From Fidelibacterota bacterium (GTDB lineage Bacteria; Fidelibacterota; Marinisomatia; SCGC-AAA003-L08; TS1B11): a DNA stretch of 60,590 bases. The notes beneath the pieces were generated by a model, which was not told the DNA's origin, made no database searches, and was given only the letters and a program-made list of their open reading frames with translations. The position numbers and the translations under genes are program-made. The stretch spans positions 1 to 60,590 of the forward strand of contig SCKI01000015.1 of the NCBI GenBank assembly GCA_004124295.1, in the 5' to 3' direction. Positions 18,319-27,999 of this stretch are shown here, piece after piece (within the stretch, counting starts at the first letter, position 1; each line of letters starts with the position of its first letter).

Positions 18319-20634
18319 ATGCCGGCCGGTCTGGCGCTGGGGGCCTTCACTTCATGGCCCTGGTGGTTATGGGGCGGTCTGGCTCTGCTTACGTTCCTGC
18401 TGGCCCGGCGCCGGGAAGGTGCCATTCCGCTGACCCTGTTCCTGTTGGCGGCCGGGTATGCCCCCCAACATCCCCGCTTGCAGCCCCAGGAGCCGTTGGA
18501 TGTGGGGCACCCTTACCCCATCAGGGCGGTGATCGACCAGCGCCATGACCGCCGGTCGACCATTGACTTTATCCTCGAGGTCGAGCCGGCCCGGGAGCAT
18601 TCCATCAGGCGCATCCTGTGGCGGGCCGCCATCCCTCAGCCCGGGGATTCCATCGTCCCGCCGCCCTATGCCCCCGGCGACACCGTGAAGATTATCTCCC
18701 GGCTCAGATGGCCCCGGGGCCGGCGCAATCCCTACGGCTTTGACGAGCAGACCTATCTCTGGACGCGGACCATTGATGCGCGTACTGTGGGTCCGGTGCA
18801 GATTGTCGAGTGGCAGCCGGCTGCGCGCCCCTCGATCCGGCGTAGCCTCTGGAAACTGCGCCGGGCCATGACGGATCGTCTGCAGGGTTGGACCGGCGAC
18901 CAGGCGCCCCTTGCGCGGGCGCTCCTGCTGGGCGACCGGGGCGGCCTCGATGCGGAATTCCAGGCTCAGGCCCGGCTCATCGGCGTGGCTCATGTGCTGG
19001 CGGTCTCCGGCCTGCATGTGGGCTTTATTGCGGCCCTGCTGCTGGGGTTGCTGAAGCTGCTGCCCATCGCTGCCGGCATGAGAGCCAGCCTGGTCATTCT
19101 CATGTTGACCGGCTACGTGGCCCTCACCGGATCCCCGCCCAGCGTCGACCGGGCGGTGATCATGGCCAGCCTCTATCTCTGGGGGCGCAGCATACAGCGC
19201 TCCGTGAACCCTTGGAACATGCTCGCGGCCGCGGCCCTGATCAGCCTGCTGCTTGATCCCCGGAGCCTGTTTACGCCCGGCTTCCAGCTCTCCTTTGCGG
19301 CGGTGGCCGGAATCATCGCCTTCTATCCCCGCATCCGGGCGGCATTGGCGGCCACGGCGGCGGGAGCCTTCATGCTGGGCGCGCAGCCACTGCGTTTCAT
19401 CACCGGTCTGATGATCATGACGATTACCGCACAATTGGGCAGTCTCCCCGTCGTGTTGCACTGGTTTTACCAGCTGCCCCTGCTGGGCCTTGGGGCCAAT
19501 CTGCTGGTGGTCCCGCTGGCCGGGCTGGCCATCACTTCGGCATCCGTGGCCCTGTTGCTGGATCCTCTGCTCCCAACCCTGGCCGGGCTGGCAGGGAGCC
19601 TTGCCGGGCTCTTTCTGGCGGGTATGCAGTGGATCGTGGCCGCCCTGGCTGCCGGTCCCGTGCCGCTGATGATCACCGGCCGGCCGCCGATCTGGGTTAG
19701 CGTGGCAATTGCCGCCGGTCTGGTCACGCTCCCGGCTTTCCTGCGGATGCAGCCCGCTAGACGCCCTTTCCGGCTCGCCTTGCTGGCCCTGCTGCCCTTC
19801 ACACTGTGGGCCTGGCAGGGCGCCCTGAGACCGCCCCGTCTGGAGGTAACCGTCCTGGATGTGGGGCAGGGGGATGCCATCCATGTGGCCCTGCCGGATG
19901 GCCGCCATCTGCTGCTGGACGCCGGACCCCGGCAGGAGGAGTGGGACGCCGGGCGCATGATCGTGTTGCCTTACCTCACTGCCGTTGGCGTTTCAAGCCT
20001 CGAACTGGCCATTATCAGCCACCCCCACGCGGACCATGCCGGTGGCCTGGAGGCGCTCCTTAAGGGGCTCAGGATCGGGGCCATTCGCCAGCCGCCACTG
20101 ACGGTGGCAGGTACACTGTACACACAGGCTCTGGCCGTAGCGGCAGAGCAGGGCGTGCCGGTACAGACCTGGGTGGCAGGAGACCGGCTGCAGTTGGGCG
20201 CCGTGGAGTTGCAGATATTGGCCCCCGACTCGCTGCTGGCCGGGAATCTGGGCGCCAATGAAGGCTCGCTGGTCATTAAACTGAGCTATGGGGAAACCTC
20301 GCTTTTGCTGACCGGGGATATCGAACGACAGGCCGAGCGCAGATTGCTGGCTTACGGGCCGCTCCTCCACAGCGACTGGCTGAAAACGGCCCATCACGGT
20401 GGCGCCCGCAGCAGCAGCCGGGCCCTGCTGGAGATGATTCAACCGGCCCGGGCAGTGGTGTCAGTGGGCCGCTATAATCCCTACCGGCACCCCGATCCTG
20501 GGGCCCTGGGACGCCTGGCAGCAGCCGGTGCCACGGTTTATCGCACCGATCAGGCCGGGGCCGTTACCCTGATTTCCGATGGCAAGACCTGGGAAGTGGT
20601 GACGCAGGTGGCCGTTGCGGGAGCCTCGCAATGA
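18319..20634 (+). CDS. comEC: ComEC/Rec2-type DNA uptake channel
   Basis: 771 aa from the ATG at 18319. A DUF4131-like N-terminal region with two membrane segments is followed by the competence domain ([23 protein letters not shown] and [13 protein letters not shown]), many hydrophobic spans, and a C-terminal metallo-beta-lactamase domain starting [14 protein letters not shown] with HPHADHAGG (about 568-576), TGDIE and KTAHHGG. It forms the inner-membrane channel for transforming single-stranded DNA, and the MBL domain may degrade the other strand. In-frame coding-like sequence (YPLLRSVPLLPAALA) continues upstream to a CTG at 18211 with no ATG/GTG/TTG, so the true start may be non-canonical. 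The rnhB start overlaps its stop (ATGA). Confidence 0.93.
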   Translation: MPAGLALGAFTSWPWWLWGGLALLTFLLARRREGAIPLTLFLLAAGYAPQHPRLQPQEPLDVGHPYPIRAVIDQRHDRRSTIDFILEVEPAREHSIRRILWRAAIPQPGDSIVPPPYAPGDTVKIISRLRWPRGRRNPYGFDEQTYLWTRTIDARTVGPVQIVEWQPAARPSIRRSLWKLRRAMTDRLQGWTGDQAPLARALLLGDRGGLDAEFQAQARLIGVAHVLAVSGLHVGFIAALLLGLLKLLPIAAGMRASLVILMLTGYVALTGSPPSVDRAVIMASLYLWGRSIQRSVNPWNMLAAAALISLLLDPRSLFTPGFQLSFAAVAGIIAFYPRIRAALAATAAGAFMLGAQPLRFITGLMIMTITAQLGSLPVVLHWFYQLPLLGLGANLLVVPLAGLAITSASVALLLDPLLPTLAGLAGSLAGLFLAGMQWIVAALAAGPVPLMITGRPPIWVSVAIAAGLVTLPAFLRMQPARRPFRLALLALLPFTLWAWQGALRPPRLEVTVLDVGQGDAIHVALPDGRHLLLDAGPRQEEWDAGRMIVLPYLTAVGVSSLELAIISHPHADHAGGLEALLKGLRIGAIRQPPLTVAGTLYTQALAVAAEQGVPVQTWVAGDRLQLGAVELQILAPDSLLAGNLGANEGSLVIKLSYGETSLLLTGDIERQAERRLLAYGPLLHSDWLKTAHHGGARSSSRALLEMIQPARAVVSVGRYNPYRHPDPGALGRLAAAGATVYRTDQAGAVTLISDGKTWEVVTQVAVAGASQ

Positions 20635-21575
20635 CGCCTGTCCGCACCGTGGCCGGCATCGATGAGGCGGGCCGGGGGCCGCTGGCGGGACCGGTGCTGG
20701 CGGCGGCGGTCGTGCTGGACCCGGAGCGGCCCATCGAGGGGCTGGCCGACTCCAAGAAGCTGACCGCCAAACGCCGCGCGGCCCTCTACGATGTGATCAT
20801 GGCGCAGGCCGCCGGGGTCAGCGCAGGTATCAGCCAGCGGTCCGAGATCGACCGCATCAATATTCTCCAGGCCACTCTCGCCGCCATGCAGCGGGCCGTG
20901 GACAATCTCTCCTTCAGGCCGGACCATCTCATGATCGACGGCCAGGGCCTCATCCTGGACCATCCTTCCCAGGAAACGATTGTGCGGGGCGACGCGACCG
21001 TGCCCGCCATCAGCGCCGCTTCCATTATCGCCAAGGTGACCCGGGACCGGATCATGGCCCAGTACCACAAAATCTATCCGGGCTACGGCTTCGACCAGCA
21101 CATGGGCTACGGCACCCCGGAACATCTGGCCGCCCTGGCCGAATTTGGCGCTTGTCCCATCCACCGGCAGAGTTTTAATCCGGTAGCGCGCCATCTGCCC
21201 AGCTGGCAGCAGCTCAGGGAGCCGGCGAAGATGGGCCGGCTGGGCGAGCAACTGGCCGGCACCTATCTCATCGAGCAGGGCCATCAAATTCTCGACTGGC
21301 GTTACAACGTGCCCCATATGGGTGAACTCGACCTCGTCGCCAAGGACGGGGAGGAGACGGTGTTCGTGGAGGTCAAAAGCCAGGTTCCCGGCGGTTGGGG
21401 ACCAGCGGAGGTTCAGGTGGACCGGCGCAAACGTGACCGGATAATGGCCGCTGCCCAACATTATTGCGGGGAAAAAGGGATCGACTCTGACCTGCGATTT
21501 GATGTAATATCTGTGACCTTTACGAAGGCAGGTCCGGAAATTCAACACATGAAAAGCGGTTTAAATGCGGATTAG
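20631..21575 (+). CDS. rnhB: Fusion of ribonuclease HII and YraN/UPF0102 nuclease-like domain
   Basis: 314 aa. Residues 1 to about 190 are RNase [11 protein letters not shown] with catalytic Asp11/Glu12, Asp103 in LMIDGQ, and the Ser/Ala-rich [16 protein letters not shown] helix. Residues about 199-314 are a complete YraN/UPF0102 domain: [25 protein letters not shown], then GELDLVA…VFVEVKSQ, the predicted E-D-ExK endonuclease core. The two are separate, often neighbouring genes in most bacteria; here one frame reads through without a stop. RNase HII nicks at ribonucleotides in DNA. YraN has the fold of Holliday-junction-type nucleases, but its role is not settled. It overlaps comEC by 4 bases and ggt by 11. 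Confidence 0.93.
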   Translation: MTPVRTVAGIDEAGRGPLAGPVLAAAVVLDPERPIEGLADSKKLTAKRRAALYDVIMAQAAGVSAGISQRSEIDRINILQATLAAMQRAVDNLSFRPDHLMIDGQGLILDHPSQETIVRGDATVPAISAASIIAKVTRDRIMAQYHKIYPGYGFDQHMGYGTPEHLAALAEFGACPIHRQSFNPVARHLPSWQQLREPAKMGRLGEQLAGTYLIEQGHQILDWRYNVPHMGELDLVAKDGEETVFVEVKSQVPGGWGPAEVQVDRRKRDRIMAAAQHYCGEKGIDSDLRFDVISVTFTKAGPEIQHMKSGLNAD

Positions 21576-23265
21576 AGTCACCCTGTTTCTGCTTCTGGCA
21601 GTGCTGCCGATCAGCGGGCAGGTACCGACGGCCGTGGGTCGCCGGGGCATGGTCTCGGCGTCCAATGAAATCGCCGCCCGGTTCGGCTTGAACATCTTGC
21701 GCCGGGGCGGCAACGCCATCGATGCAGCAGTGGCGACCGGCTTTGCCCTGGCCGTTATTGACCCCCGGGCCGGCAACCTCGGCGGCGGCGGCTTTATGGT
21801 TATCCGCCTGGCCGACGGCACCACCACGACTATCGATTTCCGGGAAAAGGCGCCCCAGGCGGCCAGCCGCAACATGTACCTGGACCCCCAGGGCAAGGCC
21901 ATCGTGGATCTCAGCAGAAAGGGAATCCTGGCCAGCGGCGTGCCGGGGTCGGTGCGGGGCTTCGGCCTGGCCCATGAGCGCTACGGCCGCCTGGACTGGA
22001 AATTGCTGCTTGCTGAAGCGGTGGCCCTGGCCGAAAATGGTTTCGCCGTTTCCTATCAGATGCACATCGATTTTACGGCCAAGGCCGAAGACATTGCCAT
22101 CTACGAGGAGACCCGCCGTATTTTCTATCGCGGCGGCAAGGCTCCGAACCTGAATGCCCTCCTGCGGCAGCCCGATCTGGCGGCCACCTTGCGCAGAATT
22201 GCCGAGCTAGGTCCTGATGATTTCTACACCGGGCAGACCGCCCGCCTGCTGGTCCAGCATATGCAGCGCCATAGCGGCCTGATCACCGCCCAGGACCTGG
22301 CCGACTATCAGGCGCTGGAGCGGCCCGCTATCCAGTTCGGATACCGGGATGTGGAGGTGATCAGCATGGGACCGCCTTCCTCCGGCGGCATTGTGCTGGC
22401 CGAAATCCTGAACCAGTGGGAGCAGGTCGACATAGGGGCCCTGGGCTACCATTCCGCCGATCATGTGCATGTCATGGTGGAGGCGGAACGGCGGGCCTTC
22501 GCCGACCGGGCACGTTACCTGGGGGACCAGGATTTTGTCGATATTCCCGCCGCCCAGCTCATCTCCGATGATTATGCCGCCCAGCAGTGGCGTAGTTTCA
22601 ACAGGACCTGGGCCACCGACAGCCGGGCGCTGGCTCCGGGCCTTATGGCGCTGGCCGATGAAGCGCTGGAAACGACCCACTTCAGTGTGATTGACCGGCA
22701 GGGCAATGCGGTGGCCGTCACGACAACCCTGAACAGCCATTTTGGTTCAGGCATGGTGGTGGCCGGGGCCGGTTTTTTCCTGAATAATGAAATGGATGAT
22801 TTCGTTTCGAAACCTGGCGCGCCGAACATGTATGGGCTGATTGGCTCCGCTGCCAACGCCATTGCGCCGGGCAAGCGGATGCTCAGCTCCATGACCCCTA
22901 CCATCGTGACCCGTAACGGGCAGCTCCTGCTTGTCACCGGATCACGGGGGGGCGGCAGGATCATTACCACGGTGGCCCAGGTCATTTCCAACGTGGTCGA
23001 CTTCGGCATGACCATCGGGGACGCGGTACACGCTCCGCGGATTCATCACCAATGGCTGCCGGACCGTATTCTCGTGGAAACCCGGGCCCTGCAGCTGGAG
23101 ACCGTCCGCAAACTGTTGCGCATGGGGCACCGGATTGACGAACGTACCGACACCGGTGCTGAAGTTTCCATCGGCACCGCCCACACCATTTGGGTCGATC
23201 CCGAAACCGGTTGGTATTTCGGCATCGCCGATCCCCGGACCGATTCGGGCGCCATGGGTTATTAG
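21565..23265 (+). CDS. ggt: Gamma-glutamyltransferase
   Basis: 566 aa with a signal peptide ([16 protein letters not shown]). The GGT family signatures are [24 protein letters not shown] near the N-terminus, the autoprocessing site [11 protein letters not shown] with the nucleophilic Thr at about residue 370, [19 protein letters not shown], and [10 protein letters not shown] with [12 protein letters not shown]. The periplasmic proenzyme cleaves itself before the Thr to make large and small subunits. It then hydrolyses glutathione and gamma-glutamyl compounds or transfers the glutamyl group. All key residues visible are intact. The start overlaps the end of the rnhB/yraN fusion by 11 bases. 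Confidence 0.96.
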   Translation: MRIRVTLFLLLAVLPISGQVPTAVGRRGMVSASNEIAARFGLNILRRGGNAIDAAVATGFALAVIDPRAGNLGGGGFMVIRLADGTTTTIDFREKAPQAASRNMYLDPQGKAIVDLSRKGILASGVPGSVRGFGLAHERYGRLDWKLLLAEAVALAENGFAVSYQMHIDFTAKAEDIAIYEETRRIFYRGGKAPNLNALLRQPDLAATLRRIAELGPDDFYTGQTARLLVQHMQRHSGLITAQDLADYQALERPAIQFGYRDVEVISMGPPSSGGIVLAEILNQWEQVDIGALGYHSADHVHVMVEAERRAFADRARYLGDQDFVDIPAAQLISDDYAAQQWRSFNRTWATDSRALAPGLMALADEALETTHFSVIDRQGNAVAVTTTLNSHFGSGMVVAGAGFFLNNEMDDFVSKPGAPNMYGLIGSAANAIAPGKRMLSSMTPTIVTRNGQLLLVTGSRGGGRIITTVAQVISNVVDFGMTIGDAVHAPRIHHQWLPDRILVETRALQLETVRKLLRMGHRIDERTDTGAEVSIGTAHTIWVDPETGWYFGIADPRTDSGAMGY

Positions 23266-23280
23266 CAGGGAGCCTTGGAT

Positions 23281-24138
23281 ATGGCAGGCGAGAGAGAAAA
23301 ACGGCAACCGGGTACCCAGAGCCAGGTCCTCCGTGAGGCCAAGGCTATCGGCCTGATCGTGATCATTGCGCTGGCCCTCAGGGCCACGGTGATCGAGGCC
23401 TACATCGTGCCCACCGGCAGCATGGAAAAGACCATCATGGTGGGCGACTTCCTGATCGGAAACAAGTTCATCTTCGGTATGCGGACGCCGGACCGCATCG
23501 GCATTCCCTACACCCGGATCGGGTTCGATATTCCCTGGATCAGGATGCCCGCCTTCCGCCAGCCCAAGGGGGGCGATGTGGTCATCTTCAAATACCCCCA
23601 CCAACCGCTGGACAAGTATGTCAAGCGCCTCGTGGGCGAACCGGGGCAGACCGTTGAAATCCGCAACCGGGAAATATTCATAGATGGCCGGCCCTATTTC
23701 CACCCCGAGCACCTGCAGTTCCTCAGTCCCCGGCCCCAGCAGAAGAGCATATCCGATCCCAATATATTTCCCCGTGGAAACGGTAACAAGGATCACTACC
23801 TTCCGATTCGCGTCCCGGCAGCCGGCGATACCCTGCGGGCCCCGGAAGACCGCACCATCCTCTGGTATATTGCCACCATGGACGGCCACGGAGTGCATCT
23901 TGAGGAAGGCGAAATCGTTGTTGACGGCCGGACTATCGATTACTATGTGGTGCAGCAGGATTACTACTTCATGATGGGGGACAACCGCGATCAAAGCTTC
24001 GACTCCCGGTTCTGGGGGTTTGTGCCCCACGAATATATCCTGGGGGCGGCCCTGTTTATCTACTTTTCGGTGGACAAGAACCGTTTCCCGTTTATCACGC
24101 TGAACCGCATCAAGCGGATCGGCACCGTTATACAGTGA
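23281..24138 (+). CDS. lepB: Signal peptidase I
   Basis: 285 aa from the ATG at 23281. AGGGAG lies 8 bases before it, whereas an in-frame TTG six bases earlier would be too close to that site. One N-terminal membrane span (AIGLIVIIALALRATVIEAYIV) is followed by box B PTGSMEKTI with the catalytic Ser, box C/D YVKRLVGEPGQ with the catalytic Lys, and box E GDNRDQSFDSR. It removes signal peptides from the many secreted proteins in this window. A long insert (about 120-220) between the Lys and box E is larger than in E. coli LepB but usual for FCB members. The gap from ggt is 15 bases. Confidence 0.96.
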   Translation: MAGEREKRQPGTQSQVLREAKAIGLIVIIALALRATVIEAYIVPTGSMEKTIMVGDFLIGNKFIFGMRTPDRIGIPYTRIGFDIPWIRMPAFRQPKGGDVVIFKYPHQPLDKYVKRLVGEPGQTVEIRNREIFIDGRPYFHPEHLQFLSPRPQQKSISDPNIFPRGNGNKDHYLPIRVPAAGDTLRAPEDRTILWYIATMDGHGVHLEEGEIVVDGRTIDYYVVQQDYYFMMGDNRDQSFDSRFWGFVPHEYILGAALFIYFSVDKNRFPFITLNRIKRIGTVIQ

Positions 24139-24168
24139 CCCAGGGCGGCCAAACCAACCGGTCAGTCC

Positions 24169-25692
24169 ATGGATAAAGACCTGCAATCACAACAGGAAGT
24201 GCGCGATCTGGTTCGCCAGGCGGTAGCGAGCCAGGCCCGCTTTGCCGCTGCCAGCCAGAAAGAGGTCGATGCCGTCTGCCAGGCGATGGTGAATGCCGGC
24301 CTGCAGGCTTCCCGGAAATTGGCCGAGATGGCCGTCCAGGAGACCGGTATGGGCCGGGCCGATGACAAAATGATCAAGCACGAGCTGAGTACGCGCGTGC
24401 TGTGGGACAGCTACCGCGATATGCAGACGGTGGGGATCATCGACTACGACCGGCGCCGCAAAGTGACCACCATCGCCGAGCCGATGGGTGTTATTGCGGC
24501 GATTATACCGACCACCAACCCGACCTCCACCGCCATGTACAAGGCGATCCTGTGTGTCAAGGCCCGCAATGCCATGGTCGCCTCTCCCCATCCCAACGCC
24601 GCCAAATGCACCTTCGAGGCGCTGCGCATCATGGCTGAGGCCGCCGTGGATGCCGGCGCACCGGAGGGACTGATAAGCTGTCTTTCCATGCCCAGTATCA
24701 GCGCCGCCGGGGCCCTGATGAAGCACCCCGATATCGCACTGATCTTCTCTACCGGGGGTAGCGCCATCGTCCGGGCGGCCCACAGCAGCGGCAAACCGGC
24801 TATCGGTGTCGGTCCGGGGAACGTACCGGCCTTTATCGAGCGCAGCGCCGATGTCCGGCAGGCGGTGAAGGATATCATCCGGGGCAAATCCTTCGACTGG
24901 GGCGTGGTCTGTTCCAGCGAGCAGGCCATGATCGTGGACCGGGCCATCGAGCGCAAGGTGCTTGACTATCTGGCCGATGAAAAGATTTACTGGGTCCGCG
25001 CTGCGGAGCGCGAGCAGCTGCAGCGGCATATGGTCTATCCTGACGGCCGCCTGAACACAGCCGTCGTGGGCCGGTCGCCCCATAAGATAGCTGCCGAGGC
25101 AGGTTTCGAGGTCCCCGAGGCCACCCGGGTGCTGATGGTGGCCCAGGAGGGTGTCGGCCCGCAACATCCCCTGAGCCGGGAGAAGCTCTCTCCGGTGCTG
25201 GCCTACTACACGGTCAACGGCGCCGAGGAGGGGATCGCGCTATCGGCCAAACTGGTGGAGTATGGCGGTGTCGGGCACACGGCCGCTATCCACAGCCGGG
25301 ACGAGGCCGTGGTGCAACGCTTCGGCGAACGGGTGCGCGCCTTCCGTATCCTGGTCAATACGCCGGCGCCCCATGGATCGGTGGGCTACACGACAGGATT
25401 GGACCCGGCCATGACCCTGGGCTCAGGGACCTGGGGCGGGGCCATAACCGGCGACAACATTACGCCCCTGCACCTGATCAACCGGAAGCGGATCAGCTGG
25501 GCACTGCGACCGGCAGAAGATGGCGGCAGCGGTGAATTTCATAGCAAACGGGGCCATTATTCCCGTTTCGACGAAGCGCCCCAGGGCAAATCGAAAGAGA
25601 CCCCAGCGCAGGAAGTTGGGCCTGAAGAGTTGAGCCCCGCCGATGCCAGCGCCCTGGCCGAGGCCTTTTCACGGCAACTGGAACAGTCCTGA
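24169..25692 (+). CDS. CoA-acylating aldehyde dehydrogenase (AdhE-N/EutE-like)
   Basis: 507 aa. The ALDH-fold sequence (EPMGVIAAIIPTTNPTSTAMYKAILCVKARNAMV, STGGSAIVRAAHSSGKPAIGVGPGNVPAF) and the catalytic Cys248 in FDWGVVCSSEQAMIV match acetaldehyde dehydrogenases that use CoA, such as the N-terminal half of AdhE, and the related sulfoacetaldehyde dehydrogenase. The glycine-rich ALGSGTWGGAITGDN near the C-terminus also fits. It would interconvert an aldehyde and its acyl-CoA with NAD(P). No alcohol dehydrogenase or microcompartment genes are adjacent, so the substrate is open. A charged tail of about 50 residues follows the core. Confidence 0.9.
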   Translation: MDKDLQSQQEVRDLVRQAVASQARFAAASQKEVDAVCQAMVNAGLQASRKLAEMAVQETGMGRADDKMIKHELSTRVLWDSYRDMQTVGIIDYDRRRKVTTIAEPMGVIAAIIPTTNPTSTAMYKAILCVKARNAMVASPHPNAAKCTFEALRIMAEAAVDAGAPEGLISCLSMPSISAAGALMKHPDIALIFSTGGSAIVRAAHSSGKPAIGVGPGNVPAFIERSADVRQAVKDIIRGKSFDWGVVCSSEQAMIVDRAIERKVLDYLADEKIYWVRAAEREQLQRHMVYPDGRLNTAVVGRSPHKIAAEAGFEVPEATRVLMVAQEGVGPQHPLSREKLSPVLAYYTVNGAEEGIALSAKLVEYGGVGHTAAIHSRDEAVVQRFGERVRAFRILVNTPAPHGSVGYTTGLDPAMTLGSGTWGGAITGDNITPLHLINRKRISWALRPAEDGGSGEFHSKRGHYSRFDEAPQGKSKETPAQEVGPEELSPADASALAEAFSRQLEQS

Positions 25693-25809
25693 AAACGTTT
25701 TCGGAAAGCCATTTTGAGGTTGCTATTCGGCTGAGAATGCTGAAACTTTGACACCAACTTTTGACGAACGTTAACCGTTGGACCCTGATCAATCGCAGTG
25801 AGAGCAGAT

Positions 25810-26139
25810 ATGCCTGATCAAACCGACCAGGCCGGGGAAACCGATGCCAGGATTTTGGCAGTGGTGGAGAAACTTAATCCCGGTTTTGGAGCTGTCCTTA
25901 TCGAACAGCTTGTGCGACGTATTGATAACACTATTGACGAATTCAATCGCGAATTTGAGGAGCTGGTCAACCGTTTAGCCGAAAACTATGCCACCCAGGA
26001 GGAGCTCACGGTACGGATAAGGAAGCGCGATGATGCCGCCCCTGAAGAGGAGGCAGCGCAACTGCCGGAAGATGAGGGCGAAGAGGGCCTCACCGCATGG
26101 GAAAAACGATTGGTCAAGCTTGAAGAACCTTCGGACTAG
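25810..26139 (+). CDS. Small acidic coiled-coil protein of unknown function
   Basis: 109 aa from the ATG at 25810 (a GTG twelve bases earlier is possible). Residues about 25-65 form an amphipathic helix (QLVRRIDNTIDEFNREFEELVNRLAENY) and the tail is very acidic (APEEEAAQLPEDEGEEG). There is no signal peptide and no recognised domain. The next gene, 26 bases downstream, also encodes a coiled coil and is membrane-anchored, so the two may interact. A shared transcript ending at the terminator at 26696 is likely. Confidence 0.7.
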   Translation: MPDQTDQAGETDARILAVVEKLNPGFGAVLIEQLVRRIDNTIDEFNREFEELVNRLAENYATQEELTVRIRKRDDAAPEEEAAQLPEDEGEEGLTAWEKRLVKLEEPSD

Positions 26140-26165
26140 CCCGCCCGGCGGGTAGTGGAGAGTAC

Positions 26166-26654
26166 ATGCAAAAAATTATCAATATTTTGGTGATTCTTTT
26201 GGCGGTTTTCAGCCTCTACTTTGGCGTACTGGTGGACTATAAGCGGGTACAGACCATGGATTTGCTGCTGACCAGCGACGAGGAATTACAGGGCCATAAG
26301 AGAGTCATCGATGAAGAGTACCGGCGTCTCTCCCTGAAGTTCGACGGCCGGGGCAAGCATATGCAGCGCATGGCCGCGGACATTGGCAACCTGCGGGACA
26401 GACTGCGCACCGTTACCGATAGCCTGGGCAGCAAACTGGATGAGGTGAGCTTTCTGTTGACGCAGGTTGAGGAGAACCTCCTGGAAGACATCCGGGCCGT
26501 CTCCAGCGACCTGCGCCTCCTCGGTGACGAACTGAGAAATAACAACCGCCGGATCAACCGGTCCATACTCGACATCCAGGAGAGATTGAATGTGCTGGAG
26601 AGCGATCTGAGGGCTCTTACTGCGCCTGAGGAGGAAGAGGAGGGCGACAGGTAG
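26166..26654 (+). CDS. Membrane-anchored coiled-coil protein of unknown function
   Basis: 162 aa. One N-terminal membrane segment (INILVILLAVFSLYFGVLV) is followed by an almost continuous heptad-patterned region (RLRTVTDSLGSKLDEVSFLLTQVEENL, ELRNNNRRINRSILDIQERLNVLESDL) and an acidic end (PEEEEEGDR). It is probably a bitopic periplasmic or cytoplasmic coiled-coil scaffold. No catalytic residue pattern is seen. It is the last gene before a strong terminator and is paired with the acidic coiled-coil gene upstream. Confidence 0.75.
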   Translation: MQKIINILVILLAVFSLYFGVLVDYKRVQTMDLLLTSDEELQGHKRVIDEEYRRLSLKFDGRGKHMQRMAADIGNLRDRLRTVTDSLGSKLDEVSFLLTQVEENLLEDIRAVSSDLRLLGDELRNNNRRINRSILDIQERLNVLESDLRALTAPEEEEEGDR

Positions 26655-26695
26655 GGTCTCTGGGTCTCTGGGCAGTTCTGCGGATTAAGCCCTTT

Positions 26696-26730
26696 AAAAA
26701 GCGGCCCGGCCAAACCGGGCCGTTTTTATT
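26696..26730 (+). terminator. Rho-independent terminator
   Basis: CGGCCCGG (26702-26709) pairs with CCGGGCCG (26715-26722) over a 5-base loop, flanked by A5 before and T5 after. It closes the long plus-strand run and is symmetric enough to act in both directions. Confidence 0.88.
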
Positions 26731-27195
26731 TCGCTAAACAAGCCTGAAAACGGCCCCAAGGTGAGACGCCCCACAACCTTGCGGCGTGGGGCGCTGGGGA
26801 GAGTCAGTAGGTAGGTACGCTCAGGAGACCACGTGCCGCCGCCATAGGGATCTGCGGGTGGGTAGTCGGCCACCCGTTCAGGCCCCGGGGATTGCAGCGG
26901 ATTCGCAGCATCCATACAAGAAGATTCTACATCAAATAGCGGTGGGAAGTTCCAGTAAATGTGCTTCCCTGCTTCACCCCTTAGACGCAGCCTAATCTGA
27001 AAAGGTTGCCGCAGTTTCGGGTTAATGTTCACCGGCACCCGCTGCTCTCAGCCAGCACCCGCTAATGCCGGTCCACCTCGCCGATCAGCACATCCAGCGC
27101 CAAACCCCCGGGATGGCGACGAAGCCCCCTGCATCAGCGCCTTCCGGGGAGTATATTGCAGCCCTCAAGATTGGCGACTGAAACAGGGAGAGGGC
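26731..27195. other. Non-coding interval
   Basis: About 460 bases before the SDR gene with no credible gene. It contains one stable hairpin, CGCCCCAC (26767-26774) with GTGGGGCG (26786-26793). A minus-strand frame open across 26694-27038 would run through the terminator and is judged chance or a decayed gene. A purine-rich ribosome binding site (GGGAGAGGG) just before 27196 marks the next start. Confidence 0.5.
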
Positions 27196-27999
27196 ATGAG
27201 CTATTCATTCAATGAAAAGCGGATCGTATTGACGGGCGCTTCCAGCGGTATCGGCGAGGCATTGGCCTGTCAGTTGGCGGCGGAAGGGGCCCGGCTTGTG
27301 CTGGCCGCCCGCACTGTCGATAAGCTGGAGCAAGTGGCCCAGCGCTGTAAGGAGGCCGGCACAGCGGCCCTGGCCGTGCCCACGGATGTGTCCCAGGAGG
27401 ACCAGTGCAACGAACTGGTCAGCATTGCCGTGGACCAGTTGGGAGGCCTCGACGGCATCATCCTGAACGCCGGCATATCGATGTGGGCCCGGTTCGATGA
27501 AGTGACCGACAGCTCCATATTCCGGCAACTGATGGCGGTGAACTATTTTGGGGCTCTCTATTGCCTCCGGGCGGCCCTGCCCCATCTGAAGGAAACCCGG
27601 GGACGGATTGCCGCCATGTCCAGCGCCGCGGGCAAAACCGGGGCCCCACTGCATTCGGGCTATGCCGCCAGCAAACATGCCCTGACCGGCCTGCTGGAGT
27701 CCCTGCGCACCGAGCTGGTCGGCAGCGGCATCCGCATCACGCTGCTCTATCCGGAATTTGTCCGCACCGGGATCCGTCTGCATGGCTTCCAGGGCGACGG
27801 CAGCCACCCGGCCAGCGATCCCTTCGATGACAGTGCCGGTATGTCGGCTGAAGAAACGGCCCGCATCGCATTGCGCGCGATCCGCAAAGGGAAGCGTGAG
27901 GAACTGTTCATCCCCCTGATGAAAATAGGTAATCTGGCCCGGCCATTCATACCGGGAGTCATCGATTCGATCGCCCGGAAAAAAGTGGGGCTGGCTTAG
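27196..27999 (+). CDS. Short-chain dehydrogenase/reductase
   Basis: The frame is open from 27025, but the ATG at 27196 follows GGGAGAGGG and starts directly before the Rossmann motif, giving 267 aa. TGASSGIGEALA is the nucleotide-binding glycine motif, LNAGIS the NAG motif, SSAAGKTG carries the catalytic Ser, and GYAASKHAL the Tyr-Lys pair. SDRs oxidise or reduce alcohols and ketones with NAD(P). Across the convergent junction (4-base overlap) lies an oxoamine synthase pair. A 3-keto-sphinganine-type reductase role is therefore a possibility, but only by context; DltE/YdfG-like reductases look similar. Confidence 0.88.
   Translation: MSYSFNEKRIVLTGASSGIGEALACQLAAEGARLVLAARTVDKLEQVAQRCKEAGTAALAVPTDVSQEDQCNELVSIAVDQLGGLDGIILNAGISMWARFDEVTDSSIFRQLMAVNYFGALYCLRAALPHLKETRGRIAAMSSAAGKTGAPLHSGYAASKHALTGLLESLRTELVGSGIRITLLYPEFVRTGIRLHGFQGDGSHPASDPFDDSAGMSAEETARIALRAIRKGKREELFIPLMKIGNLARPFIPGVIDSIARKKVGLA

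Noticed and set aside
18367..19908. Long minus-strand open frame opposite comEC
   Set aside because: Antisense to clear ComEC membrane and competence motifs; Gln/Gly/His-rich product without hydrophobic or domain structure.
26694..27038. Minus-strand frame (114 codons) in the gap before the SDR gene
   Set aside because: It would start within a low-quality leader, runs into the terminator at 26696-26730, and shows no family motif. A decayed gene is possible but not supported.
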